Below, piece after piece: positions 35,762-43,140 of a stretch of 64,000 nucleotides of DNA. The notes below the pieces were generated by a model, which worked only from the letters and a program-made list of their open reading frames with translations, did not search any database and was not told the DNA's origin. Position numbers and translations under genes: made by a program. Numbering within the stretch: position 1 is the stretch's first letter; the number at the start of each line of letters is the position of its first letter. Source of the DNA: an uncultured Victivallaceae bacterium (lineage in GTDB: Bacteria > Verrucomicrobiota > Lentisphaeria > Victivallales > Victivallaceae); contig CALXXL010000001.1 of assembly GCA_944392655.1 (NCBI GenBank), forward strand, positions 206,239-270,238. Direction: 5' to 3'.

Positions 35762-36013
35762 ATGAGAGTCATATTAAAGAAGCGTGCGGTTATGATGGAA
35801 TATGTCATCATAGCTGTGCTGATAGCGGCTGCGGTAGTAGTCGCGGTAATTATGTTTGGCAAGAACGTCTCGCATGAGATGAATGTTGCGACCAAGTCCA
35901 TGAGTGATGCCAAAGGTGCGGAGAATTACCAGGGTGAGCTCAAGAGTAACTCAGCCAGTGACATCAAAAAGGCTAACGAGCACGAAAAAGCGATGCACAA
36001 TTACGACAAGTGA
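35762..36013 (+). CDS. flp2: Flp-like pilin, copy 2
   Basis: This 83-residue paralogue of the preceding pilin has the same KKR leader, the same hydrophobic stem and the same C-terminal DIKKANEHEKAMHNYDK. Differences are concentrated in the middle of the mature protein (residues ~38-65). The tandem arrangement indicates a recent duplication with divergence of the exposed part. It is followed by an intrinsic hairpin, so pilin mRNA is likely more abundant than the downstream assembly genes. Confidence 0.85.
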   Translation: MRVILKKRAVMMEYVIIAVLIAAAVVVAVIMFGKNVSHEMNVATKSMSDAKGAENYQGELKSNSASDIKKANEHEKAMHNYDK

Positions 36014-36039
36014 TTTTTCGTTTTCATAGTTAAAAGATT

Positions 36040-36077
36040 GACGGATGCTCGTATTATTATCGGGTATCCGTCTTTTT
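36040..36077 (+). terminator. Partial terminator between pilins and assembly genes
   Basis: A 7-bp stem (gacggat 36040-36046 with atccgtc 36066-36072) and T5 lie between flp2 and the peptidase gene. Read-through would supply lower levels of the assembly genes. Confidence 0.65.
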
Positions 36078-36093
36078 ATAAAGCGGATTACGG

Positions 36094-36639
36094 ATGGATT
36101 ATCTGATTCTTGTAAAAATCGTTCTGGCATTGCCCTGGCTGCTCTGTCTTTCCATTCGTGATATCCGGAAGCACGAGTTGCCGAATGCCTGGGTAATGGG
36201 TGGGATACTTGTGATGCTGGCGATTGCGTTAGGTGTCGGGGTAGAATATCTCATAGGCTCATTGGTCACGGCCTTTTTCTCATCGCTTTTTCTGCTGCTG
36301 CCGTTTTTTCTGCGTGCGGCGGGAGCTGGTGATGTGAAGATGCTTTTTGCGGCGGGGTTGATTGCCGGTCCCTGGAACACCTTGAATCTGATACTGTTAG
36401 TTTCGCTGTCCGGGTTGGTGTTAGCGTGTGTGATGTTATTTCTCCGTCAGGTCAATCCGGTAAGGGTAAAGCATTTCTGCCGTTGTCTGTTTGATTTTCG
36501 TTATGACCGTGTGGAGGGGCGTCGAAATCTTCCCTCGCCGGAAACGGAGAGTTGCCGGGTACCTTTCGGGGTAGCGATTTCTGCGGGTCTTTTACTGAAT
36601 CTGCTGTTGCAGCTGTTTTACTCTATGGAGGTTGCGTAA
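36094..36639 (+). CDS. tadV: Prepilin peptidase, TadV/CpaA type (A24)
   Basis: This 181-residue polytopic aspartic peptidase has both catalytic aspartates: RDIRKHELPNAW near residue 26 and GAGDVKML near residue 78, each at a membrane boundary. Around five hydrophobic segments follow the A24 pattern. It lacks the N-methyltransferase domain of PilD, as is usual for Tad systems. It would process the three Flp-like pilins and the TadE/TadG-like proteins here. It overlaps the next gene by one base (TAATG). Confidence 0.9.
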   Translation: MDYLILVKIVLALPWLLCLSIRDIRKHELPNAWVMGGILVMLAIALGVGVEYLIGSLVTAFFSSLFLLLPFFLRAAGAGDVKMLFAAGLIAGPWNTLNLILLVSLSGLVLACVMLFLRQVNPVRVKHFCRCLFDFRYDRVEGRRNLPSPETESCRVPFGVAISAGLLLNLLLQLFYSMEVA

Positions 36640-37310
36640 TGAGACGCAGATCAGGTTTTCTGAAGCGTAAAGATGGTGCGGCGCTGTTGGAATTTGTATT
36701 CTGTTTTCCTATTTTATTCATACTGTTTCTTTTTGCGGTGCAGTTTGCCTACATAATGCTTACCTGGCAGGTGGTGCATTATTCGGCCTATATGGGGGCG
36801 CGTTCTGCCATGACGGTGAACAATCTTCAGCGTAAGAGTCGTGCGGAGAGTGTGGTAAAGCGTATTCTTGCGGTGGTTTCGGCCTCTCCGTCGGACTCCC
36901 GGGAAGCGGGGGATCGTGCGGATGACAAATACATCAAGCTGGATGGATGGGGTCGTCTTCCGAACACGAAATATCTTGACCAGCAGGTTGATGTAGATAT
37001 TCCCATATTGGATATAGATCCCCGTGGAGTTCAATGTACGGTAAAGTTCAAGATGTTTCTCCAGGTGCCGGTAGCCGGCCGGATAATCAGTTTTTTTGCT
37101 AAGCCGGACAAGACGGAGGAGGAACTCAAGTGGGCGGAAAAACTTGATAATCAATCTTATGCGCTTAATCCTGCATTGCTTTCGCAGTACTCTAATGAGT
37201 TGGAAGTAAGTGGAAAAGAAGACAAGATAAAGTATCCGTATATCACCTTGAGTTCGAGTTGTGTAATTCCGATTCCCTACGCGACCAAATTTTATCCATT
37301 GACCAGATGA
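36639..37310 (+). CDS. tadE: TadE-like minor pilin
   Basis: This 223-residue protein has the TadE-type N-terminus: a basic leader ending KRKDG, then AALLEFVFCFPILFILF. That gives Gly at -1, Glu at +5 and Phe at +6 for prepilin peptidase. The remainder is periplasmic. I chose ATG 36639, which overlaps the peptidase stop, because the longer frame has an unrelated N-terminus. Its stop overlaps the next start as ATGA. It probably acts as a pseudopilin priming pilus assembly. Confidence 0.85.
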   Translation: MRRRSGFLKRKDGAALLEFVFCFPILFILFLFAVQFAYIMLTWQVVHYSAYMGARSAMTVNNLQRKSRAESVVKRILAVVSASPSDSREAGDRADDKYIKLDGWGRLPNTKYLDQQVDVDIPILDIDPRGVQCTVKFKMFLQVPVAGRIISFFAKPDKTEEELKWAEKLDNQSYALNPALLSQYSNELEVSGKEDKIKYPYITLSSSCVIPIPYATKFYPLTR

Positions 37311-39019
37311 GTGCGCCCTATCCAACAATATGGACTGTTTTTTCCGGCCGCTGTCGTGAGCTTGCGGTAGACAGCAAAGGTGCGGCGTTAGCCGTCACGC
37401 TTGCGTTTGTCATGCCGATCTACCTTTTGGTTATCGGCATTTACGGGGTAGGAGAAGTTGTGCGCAACAAGATCGAGCTTCAGAATGCGGCGGATGCGGC
37501 GGCCTACTCTGCTGCGGTGGTTCAGGCGGACTATCTCAGCCGCATAGCCACGGTGAACAAGGCGATGGCGTGGACTTACGTTGATCTTCAGAAGCGTTCG
37601 CTGGATCTGGCGATGGATCTATTCTGCAAATATGTTTTCCTGCAGTTCCAGAAAGATTTCAACATGGTTCGTCAGAAGAACACTCCGTGTCACATGCATG
37701 TGCCGGGTCTGCACTATAACTGTGGTACTGATATACTTGTAAATGATATTATTCTGAAGATAGCGGGAACTGGTGCGGGTGTGCCTGAGCTGGCGAAAGC
37801 GTTCAACGGGCAGGGTATGCTGGACCGTTTTCTTCTGGCGCAGCTGGTTTACACGACCACGGCGGAGATCAAAGGCAAGGGATCCGTTGCCAATATACCC
37901 AAAGTAGCGGAGCACAGTTTGAGCATCACCAAAATGATGCTGAAGCTGAACAATTTGCGTAAAGAGTATCCGGAAAAGGTCAGGGAAACTGCGCGTCAGA
38001 TCGCTGCTGCCAACATGATGGAGTGCCAAGACGATTACATGATCAATGTTTCGATGGGGGATGCGAACACCTGTTTTTTCACCATGCCTGGCATGGAAGA
38101 GTATGAGAAGACCTTCATCTCCTTTGCAGATCCCTCGCTCAAGGATTTCTCGCCCAAAAAGGTCTTCGGTCCTGGTACGGATGACTGGATTGTCCGTAAA
38201 AGTCCTGTTGGGTTCTGGCGGGTCTACAAGCAGACGGACACCCATCTTTATGCCAAGTGGGACTGGTTCTGGACGCGTTGGGTTCATATAAGTCTCGGGG
38301 AGATCCAGCTTCATATGCCGCCTATATTCCCCGGCGGCGGCACAGGTCGTGGACATCCTGAGTACCATGGTTACGACAGTTTCTTTCCGCTTATCAAGAA
38401 GGATCTTCCGATTGGACTTGCGGTTCCGCCTGCGATTCCGCTGACTTTAACGCCGCTGTACTTTGGGAAAGGCGGCTCGATTACGGTGGCGATTGTGCGC
38501 AAGACGAGCAATCCATTTTCGGTATTCAATGGAGGCCGTTCGCTTACTGCTCCGGCGATACTATCGGCATTCAATCCGTCGGTCGCGGGAGGCAACCGTC
38601 CGGAATACATGTGCGCGATAGCCTCGGCGCGTGCCGGTTACAAATCCTATGACAAGGACCGGGAAAAGAAGCGCAAGAGTGCCGACTATCTGCTTGGCTA
38701 TACTGTCGCCGAAGGTGAGAAGGCGTGGAATCTGGTGGAGACGGATTGGGATGCGGTAATGCTTCCGGTCCGTAATGCCTGGGATCTCTGTGCCGGGGTG
38801 GGCGAGGCTCAGGCGTTCACGGTGGGCAGCGGCAACATTCTCAAAGAGATCATGCTGGACAAGAAGAACTGGGTGAATGGCAAGGGTGAAAAGGTTGATG
38901 AGAAGAACCTGCCCGACTGGGAGAAGCTGAAGCCACCTGCCGGTCTTATTACAGATGGCAAAGAAGATAAGGATGGCAAACTCCAGTGGGACAAACTTCG
39001 TGATTATCTGGGGCATTAG
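37307..39019 (+). CDS. TadG-like pilus assembly protein
   Basis: This 570-residue protein has the N-terminus DSKGAALAVTLAFVMPIYLLVIGIYGVGEVV, a single membrane anchor of the TadG/TadE kind. It is followed by NAADAAAYSAAV, a sequence commonly seen after the anchor in TadG-like proteins. Most of the rest is periplasmic and hydrophilic, with a Pro/Gly-rich patch near residues 345-370 (PPIFPGGGTGRGHPEYHG). TadG of other systems carries a von Willebrand domain; I do not see a clear MIDAS motif here. It starts at ATG 37307, overlapping the previous stop, and is followed 4 nt later by another TadE-like gene. Confidence 0.7.
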   Translation: MSAPYPTIWTVFSGRCRELAVDSKGAALAVTLAFVMPIYLLVIGIYGVGEVVRNKIELQNAADAAAYSAAVVQADYLSRIATVNKAMAWTYVDLQKRSLDLAMDLFCKYVFLQFQKDFNMVRQKNTPCHMHVPGLHYNCGTDILVNDIILKIAGTGAGVPELAKAFNGQGMLDRFLLAQLVYTTTAEIKGKGSVANIPKVAEHSLSITKMMLKLNNLRKEYPEKVRETARQIAAANMMECQDDYMINVSMGDANTCFFTMPGMEEYEKTFISFADPSLKDFSPKKVFGPGTDDWIVRKSPVGFWRVYKQTDTHLYAKWDWFWTRWVHISLGEIQLHMPPIFPGGGTGRGHPEYHGYDSFFPLIKKDLPIGLAVPPAIPLTLTPLYFGKGGSITVAIVRKTSNPFSVFNGGRSLTAPAILSAFNPSVAGGNRPEYMCAIASARAGYKSYDKDREKKRKSADYLLGYTVAEGEKAWNLVETDWDAVMLPVRNAWDLCAGVGEAQAFTVGSGNILKEIMLDKKNWVNGKGEKVDEKNLPDWEKLKPPAGLITDGKEDKDGKLQWDKLRDYLGH

Positions 39020-39023
39020 AGTT

Positions 39024-39713
39024 ATGAGAGCGAATTTTTTCAAACGGATGAGTTCCAGCCGCGGCTCCGTGCTGATGGAGTTTGTGCTGGTGCTGCCGGT
39101 CTACATGGCGGTGATAGGCGGTATACTCTGGTTGGGGATGAAATCACTGGATGCGATAAATCTCCGGGCGGCCGATCACTGGGGTGTCTGGATGGCTGGC
39201 AACCGTTTTTCGATGCGTTTGCCGGCGATAACCGCGTTGCAGTCTATGTTTCCCCGGACGACGCTGATTACCACGTCGCAGGAGCGTGCGCTGACTGGGG
39301 AACACTCGTTTCTGCAATTTATCGGTTCCAAGACCACGCTTTACGAGACGCGACCGGAGTTTCTTGACAACTGGATCAACATGCCTTACACTGCGCGGGG
39401 GGAGAGCAAACCATTCTCGATACCGGAGTTTCAGCTCACCTCCTCCCGTTACGGGAACAAATATACGCAATGTATAATTATGCGTACGAAAGGTTCGGAT
39501 ACGGACAAGCGCCACTGGGATTCGAGTCTGGTCGCCAAACATAACGTCTGGAAGTTTGAGTCGAAGGACGACGAATATCCGAAAGAGTGGAAACTTGAAC
39601 TACTTGACGATCCCAAATACAAGGATGATACCAAAGAGCAGGAAAAGGAGCCGAAGAAGATAGATTTTTACACCCGTTATAGCAAATACGAGCAATGGAG
39701 CACTAAAAAGTGA
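39024..39713 (+). CDS. TadE/TadF-like minor pilin
   Basis: This 229-residue protein has a KRMSSSRG leader followed by SVLMEFVLVLPVYMAVIGGI, again with Gly at -1 and Glu/Phe at +5/+6. It is a second TadE/TadF-type pseudopilin in the operon. The C-terminus is unusually Lys/Glu-rich and ends with TRYSKYEQWSTKK. I chose ATG 39024, 4 nt after the previous stop, over an upstream ATG inside the preceding gene. It ends in a 4-nt overlap with a GTG-started gene. Confidence 0.78.
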   Translation: MRANFFKRMSSSRGSVLMEFVLVLPVYMAVIGGILWLGMKSLDAINLRAADHWGVWMAGNRFSMRLPAITALQSMFPRTTLITTSQERALTGEHSFLQFIGSKTTLYETRPEFLDNWINMPYTARGESKPFSIPEFQLTSSRYGNKYTQCIIMRTKGSDTDKRHWDSSLVAKHNVWKFESKDDEYPKEWKLELLDDPKYKDDTKEQEKEPKKIDFYTRYSKYEQWSTKK

Positions 39714-40177
39714 GGAAATTTCTATTGCCTGCCGGAGTTTTTCTGCTGATCTTTTTTTGCGGCACCGGTTTTATTCTGTTTTTGCGGGAACCTGGGCGTA
39801 ATATGGAGAAAAGTTCTTCAGGGACTTCAGTCCGTCTGTTATCGCGTGATACCGGGAGCGGCGTCCTGCCGCCTTTGCAGCTCCCACCGGGAATAACTGC
39901 GCAGCGTTGTCCGGAGAACAGCTGGGAGTACAGTGGCGAGATATCTGCTAATTTTGTCTCTGCCCGTGGCCGTCTGAGCGCCTGGTTTCAGAACCAGTCG
40001 TGGCGTCCGGAGAAGCAGATTACTCTGGATGCGAGTTTAAAGCCCCGGGTTATTTTAACATTTTCCAACGGGGAATATGAGTTAACACTGCTGATATGGA
40101 AAATCGGTACAGATCTTACGGGATTTTCCTACCGGCGGGATAAAAAATCTGATTTTGAAGGAGAGATAATCCAATGA
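39710..40177 (+). CDS. Single-pass envelope protein of the Tad operon, unknown
   Basis: This 155-residue protein begins at GTG 39710, overlapping the previous stop. It has one N-terminal membrane segment (FLLPAGVFLLIFFCGTGFILFL) and a hydrophilic periplasmic tail with beta-type strands. No known Tad component matches by motif. Its place between pilin-like genes and the ATPase suggests an assembly role, which is inference. Confidence 0.65.
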   Translation: MRKFLLPAGVFLLIFFCGTGFILFLREPGRNMEKSSSGTSVRLLSRDTGSGVLPPLQLPPGITAQRCPENSWEYSGEISANFVSARGRLSAWFQNQSWRPEKQITLDASLKPRVILTFSNGEYELTLLIWKIGTDLTGFSYRRDKKSDFEGEIIQ

Positions 40178-41247
40178 ATGATAATTCGTCGTTTCTGGTT
40201 CTGTTTTTGGCTCCGGTCAAGGAGTATCTTGCGGATGACCGTGTATCGGAAATTCTGATAAACGGTCCCGGTCAGATTTATATAGAGCGTAACGGGAAGC
40301 TGGAAGAGACGCCTGCCCGTTTTGCGAGTGAGGCGCAGTTGAAGGCCGCCGCGGTGAACATTGCCAAATCGGTTGACCGTCAGCTTGATGAGCAGCATCC
40401 TGATCTGGATGCGCGTCTTCCGGATGGTTCGCGGGTACACGCCACGATTCCACCGATCAGCCGTTGCGGTACGATATTATCGATCCGTAAGTTCAAAAAG
40501 GATATGCTTACCATAGACAAGCTGGAAGAGTACGGCAGTATTCCCCGTGAGGGTGCGTTGCTTTTGAATGCGATCGTCAAGTTGCGTAAAAACACCATTG
40601 TATCCGGGGGTACGTCATCGGGAAAGACCTCAGTACTCAATGCGTTGAGTGGTCTGATTCCGGAGAACGACCGTATTCTGGTGCTGGAGGATGCCAGTGA
40701 GCTTCAGCTTCAGCAGAAGCACTGTGTTTACTTTGAAACGCGCAAGCCGGATAAGAACGGGCAGGGAGAGTTTTCGATCCGTGAACTTGTCATAGCCTCA
40801 TTGCGTCTCCGTCCTGACCGTCTGGTAATCGGTGAAATCCGTGGTGGAGAGGCGCTGGATCTTCTTCAGGCGATGAATACCGGACACTCCGGATCTATGT
40901 CGACGATTCATGCGAACAGTCCGATCGACGCTTTAAGCCGTATGGAGACGTGTGCGATATTAAGTGGAGTAAATCTGCCGTTGACGGCGCTGCGGATGCA
41001 GGTTGCCTCAGCCATCAATTGTGTAGTGCATACGATGCGTCTGCCGGATGGTTCGCGCAAGATTGTAGAGATAGCGGAAGTTCTGCCGCTTGAAAACGGG
41101 GAGTACCGTCTGCGTTCGCTGTTGCGCTGGGAGACGCGTTCGGTATCGCCGGACGGCACCGTTTCCGGTGGTTTTGTGCTGGGGGAAGAGCCGACCTTCC
41201 GCCGTGATGCGGAGTTGCTTCATCTGGAGCTGCCGGATTACCGATGA
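40174..41247 (+). CDS. cpaF: CpaF/TadA-type secretion ATPase (stand-alone)
   Basis: This 357-residue VirB11-like ATPase has Walker A GGTSSGKTS (residues ~145-153), an Asp/Glu-rich box around RILVLEDASEL, a His box with STIHANSP near residue 245 and a RPDRLVIGEIRGGEALD block. It drives pilus extension or retraction in the cytosol. It is distinct from the FHA-fused ATPase at 48811-50511 and lacks the FHA domain. Two ATPases in one Tad locus suggest separate extension and retraction motors. It overlaps both neighbours by 4 nt. Confidence 0.88.
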   Translation: MNDNSSFLVLFLAPVKEYLADDRVSEILINGPGQIYIERNGKLEETPARFASEAQLKAAAVNIAKSVDRQLDEQHPDLDARLPDGSRVHATIPPISRCGTILSIRKFKKDMLTIDKLEEYGSIPREGALLLNAIVKLRKNTIVSGGTSSGKTSVLNALSGLIPENDRILVLEDASELQLQQKHCVYFETRKPDKNGQGEFSIRELVIASLRLRPDRLVIGEIRGGEALDLLQAMNTGHSGSMSTIHANSPIDALSRMETCAILSGVNLPLTALRMQVASAINCVVHTMRLPDGSRKIVEIAEVLPLENGEYRLRSLLRWETRSVSPDGTVSGGFVLGEEPTFRRDAELLHLELPDYR

Positions 41248-42104
41248 AGCCGGAATCTCCAGCACCGTATTTCTTTACCGGCGAACAGATTTCCGGTTTT
41301 CAGCTTATTCGTCCGTTGCGTGTGCGTGAGCTGTCGGAGTGCTGGTATGCTTTCCGCCGGGCGGACAGATTACCGGTTGCGGTAAAGTTTTTGCATCCGG
41401 GGCATCCCCGTATTCCGCAATTTTATGCTATGGCAGAGTTTCTTGAAACTGCGCCGGATGCTTTTCTGATCCGGGTATTTGAGAGTGGAGAAACGGTATC
41501 CGGTTTTCCTTACGCAGTCATGGAATATGCTTCAGGTGGTACACTCCGGCGGCGCCTGTCAGAGTGCGGCAGACTCTCTCTGGCTGAGTCAGTTCATCTT
41601 CTGCGCAGTATGCTGTGCGGTCTTGCGGTACTGCACAGTCGTGGCATGGTGCATCGTGATGTCAAGCCGGATAACATCTGGCTGACCTCCGGAGGTGATT
41701 TCCGGCTGGGTGATTTTGGTTTGACCCGCATACCCGGTTATCCGGAGGAGCGGGGGAAAATATTTGGAACTGCCTCTTTCATGTCGCCGGAGCAGGCGTG
41801 TGATTCGACGGTGGTTGATGGGCGCAGTGATCTATACAGTCTTGGCGTAGTGTTGTTTGAGGCGTTAACAGGAGAGCGTTTCCGGCCGAAGGGGAGTTTT
41901 TCCGAGACGCTCAAATACATTCTGAGAGACCGCACTGCGCCTCCGGTTGACCGTTTAAAGCCGCTCGCCACGGAGAAACTTGCACTTCTGCTGGGGCGTA
42001 TGCTTGAGCCGCTTCCGGAGCTGCGTCCTGCCAGTGCGCATGATCTGCTGCTGGAGTTCGATGCCATGTCATTGCCGGGAGGATTTTCTCCGGCAGATTC
42101 ATAA
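41244..42104 (+). CDS. Ser/Thr protein kinase of the Tad locus
   Basis: This 286-residue kinase is cytosolic with no membrane segment seen. The catalytic residues are intact: Lys48 in VAVKFL, HRDVKPDN at 137-144 and DFG at 157-159, with GTASFMSPEQ as the activation segment. The glycine-rich loop is poorly conserved. It overlaps the CpaF start/stop by 4 nt, so it is made together with the ATPase. Its stop overlaps the convergent protease gene by 6 nt. The natural substrates are likely the FHA-containing proteins or the ATPases of this locus; that partnership is inferred. Confidence 0.85.
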   Translation: MKPESPAPYFFTGEQISGFQLIRPLRVRELSECWYAFRRADRLPVAVKFLHPGHPRIPQFYAMAEFLETAPDAFLIRVFESGETVSGFPYAVMEYASGGTLRRRLSECGRLSLAESVHLLRSMLCGLAVLHSRGMVHRDVKPDNIWLTSGGDFRLGDFGLTRIPGYPEERGKIFGTASFMSPEQACDSTVVDGRSDLYSLGVVLFEALTGERFRPKGSFSETLKYILRDRTAPPVDRLKPLATEKLALLLGRMLEPLPELRPASAHDLLLEFDAMSLPGGFSPADS

Positions 42105-42935
42105 CTCTGTTTTGATGGGGAAACAGTCGGCAAATTGCTGCCATCGTGGAGAAGATGCTTTTTTTGCGGCCAGCTGTTCGCGGGTCATAGTCGCGGTCTC
42201 GAATATCTCCCGGTCAGACATCCGCAGCAGAACCGGCATTGGATCAAATCCGGCATTGCGCAGATTATCAGCGGCATTTCTTATGCGTCGCCGGAGCTGA
42301 AACTCTCTGGCGATAACGATCAGAGGAGCGATCAGAGTCACTCCCCAGAATGAGCATCCGGCTGCGGCGAGAACCGGAGTTGCGGCGATACCTCCGAGGA
42401 GCATCATAGGCAGATACCATTTACGGAAGATATTCCCTGCGTATCTCCGGAATTTTGCCTGATGGATCTGACATGGAAAGAACTCATCGTACACGGAGTC
42501 CGGGAATGCGGTTCTGGCGGCGTGAACAAGCTCATGAGCGAGGGTTTCCGCCGCGTCATATCCCATTCTCCGTTTCCGGTGCATAAAACTTCCGTGCAGG
42601 AAGATCATTGGCAGAATGCCGTCCACAACCAGAGTTATTCCGGCGGAAAGTCTGCCGGTTATTTCCGAAGAGTACCATGCCGGGACCCATTCTGCGCGGA
42701 AGCGGTATTTCTCCCAGGTCAATTTATCTGCTGCGTCGCGGAGTTTATTTGGAATGGGCGTTCCTTTTTGGACGAAGCTCATAAGGTCGGAAGATCTGTC
42801 CTGAATGGCGGAGAGTTCTGCGGAGAGTTTCTCCATGCGTGCATAAAACTCCTGGTTATTTTCGTTGGGGATATGAAAAAGCCCCTCGTTTTCCAGTTTA
42901 TCCGGAGTTTTCTGTTGCCATAATTGCTGGATCAT
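42099..42935 (-). CDS. Membrane metalloprotease with HExxH motif, unknown family
   Basis: This 278-residue protein has a zinc site HELVH (134-138) and a candidate third ligand in DEFF (Glu151). The N-terminal half includes a helical region and a hydrophobic ITLVVDGILPMIFLHG stretch. Two membrane segments lie at residues ~170-205 (WYLPMMLLGGIAATPVLAAA then a second stretch). The C-terminus is cytosolic-looking and charged. It is the last gene of the minus-strand half of the Tad locus, next to the third pilin. I do not recognise the family; pilin or kinase-system processing is possible. Confidence 0.65.
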   Translation of the reverse strand: MIQQLWQQKTPDKLENEGLFHIPNENNQEFYARMEKLSAELSAIQDRSSDLMSFVQKGTPIPNKLRDAADKLTWEKYRFRAEWVPAWYSSEITGRLSAGITLVVDGILPMIFLHGSFMHRKRRMGYDAAETLAHELVHAARTAFPDSVYDEFFPCQIHQAKFRRYAGNIFRKWYLPMMLLGGIAATPVLAAAGCSFWGVTLIAPLIVIAREFQLRRRIRNAADNLRNAGFDPMPVLLRMSDREIFETATMTREQLAAKKASSPRWQQFADCFPIKTEL

Positions 42936-42939
42936 TTTT

Positions 42940-43140
42940 TTACGGGATAGGCAAAGAGATAATGGTGATAATCCGTTGATACAGAGCGACGATCCCCTTT
43001 CCTATCGGGCCGAAAGATCCTCCGGAAAGCGAATATACAGAAGCAGAAGCCGCGAATACCAGCGGCAGAATAGAGCATAACAGTATAGTATACTCCAGGA
43101 GTATGCTTCTTTTTGCCGTGATCAGCCTTTTTCTACTCAT
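42940..43140 (-). CDS. flp3: Flp-like pilin, copy 3
   Basis: This 66-residue protein has leader MSRKRLITAKR followed by SILLEYTILLCSILPLVFAASASVY. Cleavage after the Arg would give Glu/Tyr at +5/+6, as in the two plus-strand pilins, again with Arg at -1. The C-terminus GPIGKGIVALYQRIITIISLPIP is hydrophobic, unlike the hydrophilic tails of copies 1 and 2. It overlaps the upstream FHA gene by 8 nt. It is probably a minor or alternative pilin. Confidence 0.75.
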   Translation of the reverse strand: MSRKRLITAKRSILLEYTILLCSILPLVFAASASVYSLSGGSFGPIGKGIVALYQRIITIISLPIP

